Below, one piece after another: positions 1 to 13,342 of a stretch of DNA of 64,000 nt. Made by a program: the position numbers and the translations under genes. Source of the stretch: Syngnathus acus (taxonomy: Eukaryota; Chordata; Actinopteri; Syngnathiformes; Syngnathidae); the NCBI RefSeq assembly GCF_901709675.1, contig NC_051089.1:3882476-3946475 (forward strand), written 5' to 3'. Below the pieces are notes generated by a model. The model searched no databases, had not been told where the DNA came from, and worked only from the letters and a program-made list of their open reading frames with translations. Numbering within the stretch: position 1 is the stretch's first letter; every line of letters starts with the position of its first letter.

Positions 1-1436
1 AGATCAAAAGAAGAAAAAGCCAATCGTCATGTGTTTTGCATAGAAAAAAGGCAAACGTGCAAAAATCTGCTTGAGGAAAAACAATTATTTGCTAAGAGGA
101 TAATTTGCCTGCACATTTGTATAATATGAATACAGCATTATTATAACAATATTATCAATCATAATGGAGGTTGTTTTTTGGCTGATATGTCCTTGTCATC
201 ATGTTACCATTAGTTAAGAGTCATGACCTTCTCGGCATGCTATTTAAAACATCGACATTGTCATAAAACTCTTTGCACGTTTGCACCTTCGCAACCCAAT
301 AAGAAGAATAAAAAACAGGCAGTCAGTGTTTTTGCACATGCAGTGCGTGCACCATGTACGTCACCTTTTTATTTTTTCTTTCCTTCCCTTGTTTTTAGCA
401 AACTACAAGACACGCTACACGGCATGTCCAGCAGACTCTACGTCTCCTCGCCTGTGTTCTCCTGCCAGTGGCCGAAAAATAAATAAATCAATAATAGAAA
501 TCAGATGATGAGACGTGTGACGATGTCGAGACACACGAGGCAAACGTTAAAATCACTCGCCCGTCGAACGAACCGCTATAGCTTGTTCATGTCACGGCTT
601 GGTAAGAATAATATGTGCATGTGATTATCCTAAATCCCACTTTGCGGTTTATCCGTACACTTATGCTGTAATTGAGCTCAACCAGACATTTTGTTATGAA
701 AGACCACCGAGCCTTTTTGTGCTTGGAGGAGGTAACGAACGATCTTTGTAGTGGGGAATTAATAAAAGAGCCTTCTCGGGTGGGTTCCATTAAGTCGCCC
801 AAACCGTTTTGCCCCGTGACATCACTTCCGCACTCCGATGGCGAAATTTACAAGAAACAGTAAAGGCAGACGGACAATAAAAGGAAAACTATTTGCGGTT
901 TGACGATTGGCAGCGCCGTCGCCATCTGCTCCTGCTTATGGCACAGCTTTACGGTTGCGCTGGCACAGAGGCCTCCATGTTGAAAGGCAACATTTGGTGC
1001 CGCCAGTCGAAATGGCTTCTTGTTTGTTGATATTGCATCTCGCATATTTAGTGGTAAAAAGTAACCAAGTGCTTTGTTTGTCATGATTTGAACCGTACAG
1101 GATTAATTGAACAAAATGATTTATTAACAAGAAAACAAGCAGAAGTGTGGTCGAAATCAAAAACACTAACCGATTTTTGTGACAAAAAAACAAGGCAGCA
1201 GCAACAAAACACCACCTCAAGAAACAAAACATGACTGAGGGAAATCAGGGAGCTAAACACTTAAAGCAACACCTAGACGAGATGCAAAGGATTGGAGGAA
1301 GCTGATTGGTTAAAACGAGTGACCAGGTTGGCGAGCACAGGAGGAGAGCAAGACATGACAAAAAAATCAAAACCATCAGAAATCAAATTTGACAAATTTT
1401 GACACAAATCATGACATTAGAGCAAATGAGATGACT

Positions 1437-1545
1437 CAAATATAAATTTTTAAAATTCAAATTAAATTTTTAAAATTCAAATTAAATTTTTTAAATTTAA
1501 ATGAATGTTTTTAAATTTAAATTAAATTTTTTAAATTAGATTTTT
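1437..1545. repeat. AT-rich minisatellite
   Basis: A run built only from A/T blocks of the form aaatttttaaaattc, repeated about five times with small changes. It is low-complexity DNA with no coding capacity. Confidence 0.8.
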
Positions 1546-2560
1546 TCTCCCTACATTTGAAAACAGATATGTATTCTTCGACTCCATTGAAACTTAATTA
1601 CAAAACTACAAAATGTGCAAACTGAACTACATGTTGAACACTGAAGCCAATTTAAAAATGAGAATTTTCTCACCAAACCCAAAGTATGTTCCTGTTCACA
1701 ATATTTACAAATACTTCAAACATCAAACATGAGTTCAATCAACCTAACATCCAATGACAATTTCCTTCACTGAACATGTTTACGTTAGCATTGAAGCTAA
1801 TTTAGAATCTTCCGTGAGGCAACAACTTTATATTTTGTAAACACGGACTACAATTCAGAGTCTTCGGTCATTGAAACAAATGTTTTTTATTTTGTAAACA
1901 CTGAAGACAATTTGGAATCTTCATTGCATTGTGGTGTCTCACAGCTGACTCACATTTGAGTGGAAGACTTTGGCTGGGAACGGCGGACATGTTTTTAGGT
2001 CAATGTGTTGTGTTTCCAGCTGCGTAAATGCTTCCTGCACCTGTAACTTTAAATCAAGTAAATCACTGCAACTCTCACGAAGGAAGATATACAGTACACC
2101 ATGCAAAAGACCATTTTTCATCCAGTCGAAAGTCATTTTTCAAATCATCTTAGTTCTTCCTGGCTGAGCTCCACCTTCAATATTTTTTCCTCCTGTCTGA
2201 GGTTGAACATTTTATGGAAGACTAAGTGGTGATGCTGCTATGTTTTTACAAATCCTTGCCTTATTGGCTCGGAGCAAAAAGAAGCATCCCGACTTGGGCC
2301 CGAGTGTGAAACCACAAAAGAACCTGAGCCCACCCTGTCAAAATCATCACAATGGGAGACAATTAAAGAGACATTTGTAATGAGTGGTTAAAAAGCCACA
2401 TCTGCTCAATCCATCAATGTCACCGTTAAAACATTCCATGGGTCAATTTTAGTTTATGAACTCCATCCATCCATCCTTCTGTCCATCCGTCCGTCCATCC
2501 ATAGGCACCACATCCCGATCAAGTCAAGTTTATTTATATAGCCCTAAATCACAAGCAAGC

Positions 2561-2716
2561 CGTGGTCCTACTCCATAAAAAACAAAATATGGCAAAATAT
2601 TTATATATTAAAAAATTTATATTACATATACATATATACGTTATAGTATATACAAGCCGATCACGTGGTCCTACTCCATAAAAAACAAAATATGGCAAAA
2701 TATTTATATATTAAAA
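2561..2716. repeat. Direct duplication, 53-bp copies about 103 bp apart
   Basis: The 53 bases at 2561-2613 (beginning cgtggtcctactcc) recur identically at 2664-2716. The intervening 50 bases are AT-rich. Just upstream, at about 2521-2550, a segment reading tttatttatatagccc resembles the end of a common fish dispersed repeat, so this is probably part of a transposon relic. Confidence 0.75.
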
Positions 2717-5548
2717 TATTTATAGCCACCATTTTGACACATATTTGGCTAAATGCGCAGCTCTGGTACTTGAATCTTTTTTGGGTTAATATTGCCTTTT
2801 TTGGCAAAGTTGCTTGCTGTTGCGGTTCTCATAGACTATAATACAATGTCCCACTAGAGATGAAGCCAATAGAAGCATCATGGACTGTAATCCGTGCCCC
2901 TTTTGTGAACCTCATCCAAAACCGTACATCCCCCAAAAAAATCCGGATCGATTGAGGCTGTCACTCAACATGTCACAGAGCTGGACTGACCTCTTTCCAC
3001 TCCCTTTAATTTGTCATTTTAAGCATATTCATGATGGCAAAGGTGAGTCGTACTCCATTTTCACAAAGCCCGCGGCTCCTTTCTGGAAGAATTCTTTGCA
3101 TATCTAATTGGCGAGGGTTGAACTTGGCGAATGACGAGAGGTTGGATGAAATGAAAAGCAGATAAATGGGAAACGCACAGGGACTCTCCACGCTGGGAAT
3201 GGCACAGAAAGTGAACGTACGGTGGGAATAATGAAGACCAGTCTGCCGGTTCAGCAGCAGCTGTGCTTCTCTAAAAACATTTGCTTCTCTAGACATGTTA
3301 GATTTACAGTAATCACCCCTTCATTGCAAGGGTTACGTTCCGGACCACCTTCATGGTCCGAAAAATCTGCTATATAGAAAAATATACCCTAGTGAAATTC
3401 TCCTTAGGCATGTTTTCATGGAATTTATTCCACTTTATTTTAAACACACTACAAGTCTTTAAAGGCTACATGCGAAGGGAGCAGCAGCATTTTGGACCAA
3501 CTGGAGATGTTTGAGGGAGGACTGGTTGACTCCAAAATCATTTTTTTTATTTATTATTTTAGTTATATTTTAGGATTCCAGACGATACATAATATTTTTT
3601 TTGTGGACGTGGAAAAAAATGCCATTTTTTCTTTTCAGATTTCATTTCTTTTTTTAAAATGTATATATTAAAAAAAATCTATAAAAATACATTTAAATTC
3701 TGGCCATTTATGCTAATATAGATAATATAGAAAATGCACAGTACTTGCGATCGGGTTTTACCCTGTCAGATTATTTCTATTTACATTCATTTACATTATA
3801 GAAATAATAAGTCATTAAATGGTTAAATATAGAAAAACAAACGGTCAACTTCTTGCTAACCAAAACAGCAGCACCTAGAGAAGCATGTAATTGCATGCAT
3901 GTGTCTGCTACCACATAACAACAACAGTGCCCTTTTTGTTTCACCCCTTTTACTTCATAGTTAAAATAATAAAATTAATTACCCCCCCAAAAAAAACCTA
4001 CCCTGAACCGAACAGAAATGTCGACTTTCTTGGTTGTAAAAAACATGTTGGAGGCTCAACAGAGTTAATAAGTTGCAGCTTGTTCCCAGCAACAAAGGAA
4101 ACCTTGAAGAATGATGCAATAATTCCTTCTCGTCGATGTTGGTGTTGTTGAAGGCTTCGCAAGCCATCTGTCTGCGGAAAAGCTCCAATACGTTAGCGCA
4201 GCTACGCTATACTTCTCCGCAATGTACACTGTGTGTGTGTGTGATTTGTTTTTTTTAATACCAAAGATCATTTTTCATTCCTGTTTTGTTCTGGTTTAAT
4301 GACAACCTCAGCCTTATTCACAGTTATTTGCTGGAGCCAAACTGCTCCAAATGAAAATGAAACAGTTTGATCCAGTCGTTTATTTGCAATATAAGCGATA
4401 TTTTATTAGATTGTCAGACTTTTAATGCTAGAAATGTTGAGCATGACATTGCGTTGTTATTTTTGTCTCGGGTTTCTTTCAGTTTGAAATGACTTCTTTT
4501 ATCCAAATCTCCCTTATACTTTATTTCAATTGAACTTGTGATTTATTTGTCATTTCTTCATCCAGTCATCAATCAGTTTGTCAGTCATATACATACAGCA
4601 TCGTAGTTGAAAAATTGATTTGGCATAAACTTTGGTCCAGTGGTTTAACTTTAGAACATAATTATATTATGTATTTTCTTTTCTTGTGAGAACTTAATAC
4701 AGAATGAATGGGTGTTGTTGCGCAATATATTGTACTGTGCGTTGTTGGCTCAGGTTTCATTCGAGTTACTCATTTGAGATGATGGATTTCATCCTGATCT
4801 CGCAACTCAACATAGAGGTAAGTGCGAAACAATGCGATGCGTCATCAGTACATTTTCTATTTGAAGATAATTTCTCCTGAATTTAATCGGACTACTTCCA
4901 GTAAATCATCCGCCCTTGCACAGATGTTAAAAAATAACTTGAGCACGTTCCTGTGCTGATATGGTGGCCATGGTAGCTTTGTGTGATCGTGATATGTTTG
5001 TCGAGAAGTTTGGTAATTGTCTGGTTTATTTAGAATTGATCAGTGTCGATTGATTGACACGTCTATCTAACTTTGATTGACAGTTAATTCCAAATGGAAA
5101 AAAATAAATCTTTAAATCCCATAAAATCCTCAAAAAAATATTCAATGAAAATTTTCCACCAAAAATAAGAGAAAAAAACAACCCCACCCAAAAAAGCCAT
5201 AACTATTTAAAAATAAATAAATAAATATTGAAACAATTTTAAGAATCGGCAAGTGTAGAGCTGTGACTCGATTATATTGGTGAGAACGTCTCTCCCGCTT
5301 GTAAATGGGAATCACGCTGAGCACCAATTTATATTCATTAAAAAAGTGCATTTCATCTTTTTAGGGGCCAAATGTGGAATAGAAATGAGGTTTGTGGAGG
5401 AATTGCTTTTGGGAAACCTTCAGAAGGCCCTAATTAAATTGACTCATTAATTTAATCGTTACTATATTGAAGGCCATTTGAGAATAGATCAGTGAATTAA
5501 CGAGCCAATTGTCTTTTGTGAAGCATGTCTCTTCTTCTAGGGAGGGAC

Positions 5549-5805
5549 AGGGGCGGGCTTGGGGGGCAGGGATGTAAAACCAAAAGGGGGGATTAGAGGC
5601 AGCGCAGTGGACTGCAAAGTCCTCCTTCTCCGCTTCAGTGCGTCGAGTCAGCGTGGACGGCACAGTGCAGGAGGGATTGCTGCTCACATGCGTGCGACAC
5701 CCCCCTGCCGTCCTGCCAGAGGACAAAATCGTCTTCTTTTGGTATTTGGAGGCGGCATGTGAAGAAGTGAAGGAACTTCGGGGGGGGGGGCCATCGGTCA
5801 CGGAC
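5549..5805 (+). promoter_or_regulatory. ccbe1: Putative ccbe1 promoter / 5' UTR
   Basis: The start codon at 5806 is preceded by about 250 bases that are distinctly more GC-rich than the AT-rich DNA further upstream. They include a GC box (GGGGCGGG, 5550-5557) on the + strand, a typical Sp1-type site, and no TATA box. An 11-base G run (5780-5790) lies 15 bases before the ATG. The exact transcription start cannot be read from the sequence. Confidence 0.45.
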
Positions 5806-5921
5806 ATGGGTCATATTGATGGTGCCACTCTACTAGCGTTTGGCGCCGCCATGTGTGCGGCTCTGCTTTGCGGCTCGGGTGTCAGCTCCATCAGGACCAC
5901 ACATGAGATGGACGCTTCAAG
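5806..5921 (+). CDS. ccbe1: ccbe1 coding exon 1 (signal peptide)
   Basis: Encodes residues 1-38 and the first two bases of codon 39. The core [15 protein letters not shown] is a typical signal-peptide hydrophobic stretch. The donor GTAGGT follows at 5922. Confidence 0.88.
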
Positions 5922-8900
5922 GTAGGTCCTTTCGAGACACTTGTCAAATCATGTCCGTTGAAATGGAGAGAAGTGTAGATAGACTGATGGATGGACAGAT
6001 ATTTTTTCTTTCATCCTCATAAGGGCCGTGAGGGAGTAATTATGTTTCAGCCATTTTATTTTCAAATATAAACAGATGTAAAACATTAAAAGATGTGTGT
6101 TTTAAAATAATATTAATGGTGTAATTTTTGCATTACGCAAGACAATACTTGGCACATCACATGCTGACTGGAATCTTTTTATTTCCTCAGCGGCAAGTGT
6201 CCCGACAATAAAATTCTAACCGTGGAGTATCCCTGCGTCCAAGCTGGAGGGAAGAGCGGTACCTGCTTCAGGTAGGACGTTCCCAAAAAAAGAAATCCTT
6301 AAAAGCATAGTGACTTTGAAGAGGTCCACTTAAAAGACATGATGGCACTTCATGTATCTGCATTCCAGGATACATTTGACAACCTCACCATCATGCCCCC
6401 CCCCTCACCCCCAACTTCCCGTCCACTTAATATTTGACAACAGAGGATGTGATTCGTTATTTTTATTGCTCTCGTCTCACACGGGAAAAATCCAGAATAC
6501 TCCTCGTTTTGAGGGCATTATCCATCCGTATGGCACATACGGCCATCTATCTAGGCATCAAAGTATTCTGGAATCCGCCAGTTGTGTCCAAACGACTCAT
6601 TTTTCTTTTAGAATTTAGTAGTTTATTTTCGTGAAAGCCCTTATACGTCAAGATAATTTCATCTCCAATGACGCTACGAAAAAAGTGATGACTGCTGTGT
6701 TAGCTAATTAGTTTGAGCTGTTTGCTTAACATGTAGCTGTGCGGCAGTCCAAGATAGTTGTGTGCTAATGATTAAGGCCTTCTTTAGTTGAGTGAAAGGT
6801 TTTGTTAGCTGTGTGACAGCTGTTAGCCTAACTTACTAAAATACATCAATAATAAACAAAAAAGGAAAAAAATGTAGTTAGCTGTTTGCTAACCATGTAG
6901 CTACCCGTAGTTTTAGATGTTAGCTATTCTCTAACAATGTCGCTACTATATGCCTCTGCGCTAATAATTTAGCACCACAATACCCTTTATGTGAAAAATA
7001 ATATACGAGTATTTGACGTTTAACAGTATAGCTCATTTATATCTTTTCCCACATCACCGTAAGTTCCATTTCCTGCTCTGTGCTTGTCAACACACTTCTT
7101 TGCAGTGTAAAAATAGACAGAATTGAGAATTCAATGCAGATTTATGTCAGTGACGAGCACACGGATCTTCCCACACGCCAGGGGAACACGTCAGTAAGTC
7201 CTTTTATTGTTTAGACAAGTTCCCCTTGAAGGAAAAACTGGCTGGCATGGAGTCAGGATGCTCTCACAGTCGCGGTCGGACTGCATCTTGTTTGCTTTCT
7301 TGGCTTGTTGAAAGACGTACGACTCCGCGGGAGGCAATTTTACATAAAGATGGATGTCATCTTGTCATTTTTTCCCCCTCTCTTGAATCCAATTGTTCTT
7401 TTTTTAAAAAGTAATAACTCACATCGGATGGATTTATGTGGGTTGATTGGGGGCCTTTTTTAACTGTCTGGAAGCAGGACGACACACCTGGTGGACTAAT
7501 ATAGTAAAAAAATAAATATTGAGCGGATTATTTCAACATGCAAGCTCATGATATTCAAATCAAAACTGGGTTCATGACGACAAAGGCATTCCGAAGCTGC
7601 AGGTGGCGCTGTAAGTCACAACCATCAGGCCTTTTTAGCCAATCAGAGGCCAGAAAAATTCAGTGATTAAAAAAAGCCTTTTTTTTTCTACCGTATTTTC
7701 CGGACTATAAGGCGCACCTAAAAACCTAAAATTTTCTCAAAAGCCGACAGTGCGTCTTATAGTCCGGTGCGCCTTATATATGGACCAAATTCCTAAATTT
7801 AAACTGGCCCGAAGCATTGTGTCATGAAATCAATCATAAGTGGCCCGCTGAAGACTATGAATCATGAATCAAAAAGACTATGAATCATTACTTTGTGATT
7901 ATAAAGTAATTTGTTGCGTCTGAAGTTGAAATGAAAAAGATAAAATGGAGAATGATTTGATTTGGATTAAAAATCTGACATGATGCATTAATGGTGCGCC
8001 TTATAGTCCGGTGCGCCTTATATAAGGACAAAGTTTTAAAATGGGCCATTCATTGAAGGTGCGCCTGATAGTCCGGTGTGCCTTATAGTCCGGAAAATAC
8101 GGTACTTATGACATATTACCATAAGAAGCTTAGGAAGCCCTCATAGTGTAAACAAGGCCTTAGCTGCATTCTACTTAGCGCGTTAGGAAGTGCTAACACA
8201 ACACACGTGTCAGTAGAACATACACAAAACAGTGGCGACATGTTTCGGGGTTGTGAGAGGGCCACTCATCACTTTCACATAAGTTATTCTCAAGAACGTC
8301 TCCAGAGAGACAAAGCGAGTGTGGATTGACGCCGTTAAACTACACATGACTCGGACATGGCGTGTCCAATCATCGCTCGGAGCGCCGGATGTGTTTTTTT
8401 GTGTGATTGCTGTTGACGTGTTAAGCGTTTGGAAGCGGCGGGCCTGGCCGCTGTCCAAACAGCCAAGCTAATTATGCCACTTATGGCGCTTCAATTACCC
8501 TCGCTGCAAGCGCTCTTGACTCGGGATGATTATATGACACATTCTGTCATGTTATACGGCTGCCGTGCTACTCGCGACCGCAGATTTTGACCAAAATTAT
8601 TCAAATAATAATAATTCAACTTAAATACGTTGCTATTAGTAACAATTTGTTTTTTTGCCCTTGATATGTCAAGTGTAGATGGGAAGAAGGATGTTTTTGG
8701 AATGATATATCTAGAATATGTCAAGTAAAAGTGTCATTTAAAACAAAATAAAAAAATATATAAATTTGTATGGATTGACTTCACATTTTCATCCTTTAGA
8801 ATTTTTCCTCAGCAATTAACTAAGAAAAAAAAAAGATTTTGGTTCTCAATGACGTTTCTGCAACTCAATTAAAATACAGGCGCCAAAGCACAAAATATAA

Positions 8901-11900
8901 TTCGACTATTGTCGCTGGCACAGATACATTGCTCGGCGTCTCGTGATTTGCGACATCGAGCCGATAATAAAAATATATATACAAAGAGCGTATAAGCCGA
9001 CGATAATCAAAAGATAGACTATATTGCTATTTTGTTTTACTACCTGCCGCCACCCACACTAAAGGCCTCCACGACCCACTTTTGGCTCCCGACCAAACAG
9101 TTAAGAATCACCGTTGTAAAACATTGTTTAAAACATTACCTATACAGTAATTAAAGTTATAGTGTCTCATAAAATGCTTTTATTTCAACGGATTTTTCGG
9201 GTGGCTGTTCTTTATAATACACTCGGCATTTGCACGAGAGAGAGTCATTCGAACCAGAGCGTGGACGCAAAGTGTGTTATAAATCTTTAACCTTTGTGTA
9301 TTTTGTGTTCAATCTGATATCCCACTTACGGGAATCTGATTCTCGTGCTCTCAAAATGCGAAGCACTCTCTTTGTTTTGATGGCTTTTCTAAATCAAAAG
9401 CCAATGTTTTGGTCTCCAAGGAGTTTTGCCGCGTCATACCGAAGTGGAGCCCATTTACCGCCCTCTGACAAAATGATATCCCGCCTTCTACGGTTTTCTC
9501 AGCAACGAGGTCCAAAAATGATTTTTTAACATTCTCATTGTTGTGGTCGTTTCTCGCTCGTATTACTCGGTCTTGGCAGGAGGCCACGAGCGTGCATGTT
9601 GAGTCTGCCTCCAAATGTTTTGCATTGTCAATATGATGACGTTATTTTTTTTTTTGTACGTGTGGCTAAACGCTCTCAGCTGTGTACGGCTCTCTCACAA
9701 TTGCAGTGAACAAGCGCCTTGGTTTTGAATGACGCCTCCTTAAAGTAGAGCCCACACAAATACAGTAATTGAAGACAGCGCGTAATGTTAAAATTTAACG
9801 TTCGAGGTGGAGTCGGACATCTTGTAGCTGAAGTGTGACAAAAGCACGCTGCTGTAACAATAAACAAAAAAAAAAATGGGACAAAAAGGGACTGGCTCTC
9901 CTTGCGAGGGCATCATCGTACCTTAATTATTCCACCCCCCCCATTGCGTCGCTTTCGCCTTAGCTTTAGCTTACCCATATAATTAATGTTGTTTGAAATT
10001 TAAAGTGGCCGAGCAAACAAGTCACTTTGAATGAGAAAAAGCAGATATTTTGGGTCTCTTAATGACCTTTAAAGAGGCTCCTCTGCTTCGGGACCCGGGC
10101 GACGCAGGGTTGACATTACACTTAAACCGCAACGGCTTCCTGTCTTGACTCATTAGGGCACCCGTGCAGGGTTTCTCTCCCGTGAACATGGCCAGCAAGC
10201 GTTCCCATGCAAGTCAAGTCTGGATTGTGTCGCCATACTTTTGATGCATTCACATCCACGTTCGTGTCGGAATGTCTGCCAGGAGTTTCCAGCCTGAATC
10301 CCTGAAGGAAGGATTCTGTGTTCTATGTGTGTGCGTCTCGGCGTATCCAAGTACTTACATGTGTCGTTTAAGATTTTTGATGAGCAGTCCGCAATTGCTA
10401 GGAACAAAATTGTTTTCATTTCCAAGAATAATGTTCTTTGTTCTCTGTGGCTCATTTTATACCATAAACCCCAGGCCGATATTTCTCTAAACATAATATA
10501 TTGTTCTCCAAATATGTCCACTTTCTCTCATTCCTGTCACATAAATGACCAAAAACAACCTCGCTTCGATCCTATCAGTTTTCTTTCCCTCAAGTAAAGT
10601 GTCGAAATGAAACTGAATCTGGCTTGCCACAACTGACGGCAATTCTGATGGGACAACAACCATAAAAACCACAGGGAGGGAAAAAAAACAACCACGTCTG
10701 ACAGAAACAGGCGAAGGGTTCGATTAGCACCTTTGTGCTTCTTCGCGTTATCTTGTCTTATAATGGCAATTCGAGGAGTAAAAGTGACCGAAACAACAAA
10801 TGTTGAAAACGACAGGGACAAGCTAGCAGGGCTAGCAGGCTACAAAACAATAGTAAATAATTGAGCGCACTTCAAGGAGACATCCTGATTAAATTCTCCG
10901 ACAATGAAAAGATATTGCTACTTGCTGTGTGACGTATACTAGCAAACGGCATGCATGCTAACACAAGCTAACCATGTGCAAGCTAACTACATACAATCTT
11001 GATCGACAGCCTTTGATTGTGTAGGAATAATTGTTTGATGTCGAAAGAAAAAAACTAAAACAGCTGTGTGGAATAGATTGTGGTTGTTTACTACCATCCA
11101 TCTTGTCTCTTATTGAAAGATCCCTGCTGGTTTTAGCTAATGTGAAATCCAAAGACGTCGAGGTAGCAAAGAGTTTTTATTTTAGCTTTGATTTGTCCAC
11201 ATTGTTAATCACATGGATGACTTATTGTCATATTGCCTTTAAAACCTCCTTGGCAGAGGTGATATATAGCAGAAAACCAAACTAGAGCAAACCAAAGAAG
11301 CTCTTATTATCTGATATCCGCGTCGATCGTGGTCTTTTCTAAACATTTAGCTCATGACATACTTACCGCACAACCTATTATTGTTACCACTTGCTTACTC
11401 ATTGTTTTGTGCGTAAAGTACCGTGGGAAACACCGATGCGGACGGTGAATGTTATCATTGGCTCACTTTTAAAACTTTCGATTTGGACTCTGTTTTCGTA
11501 ACCCGTAGGAGGGCAGATTTTTTTATTTTGGTTAATGGCGGTCAAATGTTCCTTAGCCACTAGAACAAAGAATCCACCTGGAGCGTATCGCTAACTTCCT
11601 GTCCCCTCTTGCTCTGATTCGTCCGGACAGAAACACAAGCCAGACGCCCGTCTAGTAGCCGTGGCGTTAACGTCAGGTCAGGTGGGGTAAACGCTACACT
11701 TCACAAGTGTCACGCTAGCGCTAAGCAGATGAGGTCATTCGAGGTTGGCGGTCAGGCGTAAATCTCGTCCTTTGGGATGAAGTGTGGAAGGCCTTGGAGG
11801 CAAAGTATACATGCCCTCTTGACTCACGTTCCCATCGGTAACGCCAAGGGAAAACAGTCGCTCAAAGACTTCCGATAACGGAAACTACGGCAAATAGTGT

Positions 11901-13296
11901 GAATCTGTTTGTCACGCAATTAAAGCAGGATCATTCATTTCACTCATCTCCATTTTATAGCATAACACTTGGCTTTCACTTCCACTCTGTCTTTAAAAAG
12001 CTGCTAACTGCGCTCATAAACGAACACGTCAGTGTTCATTCACGACTAGTAGTTGTAATGAGCATAAAGTCTGCTGGGGGAAAAAAATGGCGTGGCTCCA
12101 ACACGGCAGATTAGATTGAAAACAAACATAGCTAATGAGTTGTCCAGCTAAGTAAACAGTGTTGGGGGCAAGACAGGCTAACAAGATATTTGAAGGGTAA
12201 ACAGAAAGGATAAAGAGACACGAAGACGAGTAAGAGAAAGAAAGGAACGAAGGGAAGTAAAAGGGAAGTCAAAACTCTGGGGAGGTGAAGTTGTAAATTT
12301 CTGGAGCTGAAAGCCAAAGAAAGTCAAATTAAATATTGACAGCATGAGAGAGCGTTCGAGAGAATTGTTGTGTCAGGCTGCCGTTTGTTGATGAGACTGG
12401 CCAACCTCACCGGCGAGTATCTTTTTTTCATCTGGATGAAGAAATGCCGCATGCTTCCAGAGGACTTTCATTTTTGTATTCCCAAAATGCGCACGTCACC
12501 TATTTTGTCTGTATCCACTCTTTCGTAGTGAGCAGTCTGTTCAGCCCGGGGTTATAAAAACTTTGGATTTTTCATTACACTTATTTCGTTTAGGCTTCTG
12601 CTTTTAAAATTTGTTTTAAGTGGGTTTGTTGTTTTTTTGTTTTTTTTTTTAAATGCTTTGTTATAGTTTTTATCAGTTTTAACGTTAGTTTTATTTTTTT
12701 GTATTTGGCATAGTTATGTCGTGCAAGATTTTTTAAAAAATAAGGTCGCTCTATATACTGTGTAGTCAAGTGAATGGCATTTTCCTAAACCAACTTTTTT
12801 TTCTGTACGGACGTACAATAATACTGACGTAAATACCGAACAAGCTCATATATGAAATGAATCGACAAAGACGAAAACAAAAGACATTTTGTTATAATTA
12901 TAACGACGTTTCGTTAATTTTGCTTCAGTTAGTCATTGTTTTGCGAGTTCAGCTTCCTGTCTTTAATGGAAGCCTAATTGTCTCGGTAGGACCTGAGGAG
13001 TGTGACCCCCAACAACACACACGCACACACACAGACATACACGCACAAAAAGTCCAGTCATCTTTTTCTGATTAGCGTGCACCTGAACAGCCCTCTGGAA
13101 AACCACCGTAGCTGCTTTTTATTATTGTTTTTTTTCCCATACAATGTGGTCTTCATTAACTGTGTTCAGGCTGGTAGTGTGTATGATCACCACAACAAAT
13201 GAGAAGGCCAACAATACACACACACATTCCCACGTAAGCACGCTTGACTGTCAAGGTACGAAATCAACACGGTTATTCCCAGCGGACAAAGTCCAT

Positions 13297-13342
<46 letters not shown>

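Larger units (their letters stand above)
1..5548. other. Intergenic region upstream of ccbe1
   Basis: No exon with a recognisable protein and flanking splice sites was found on either strand. The stretch is AT-rich and broken by stops in all frames. It holds an AT-rich tandem repeat near 1437-1545, a CCAT-type simple repeat near 2462-2505, a 53-bp direct duplication (2561-2613 and 2664-2716), and at about 3309-3372 a fragment resembling the end of pogo-like fish MITEs (starts acagtaatc, followed by a gttacgttccgg-type segment). The remainder shows nothing I can name. Confidence 0.6.
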
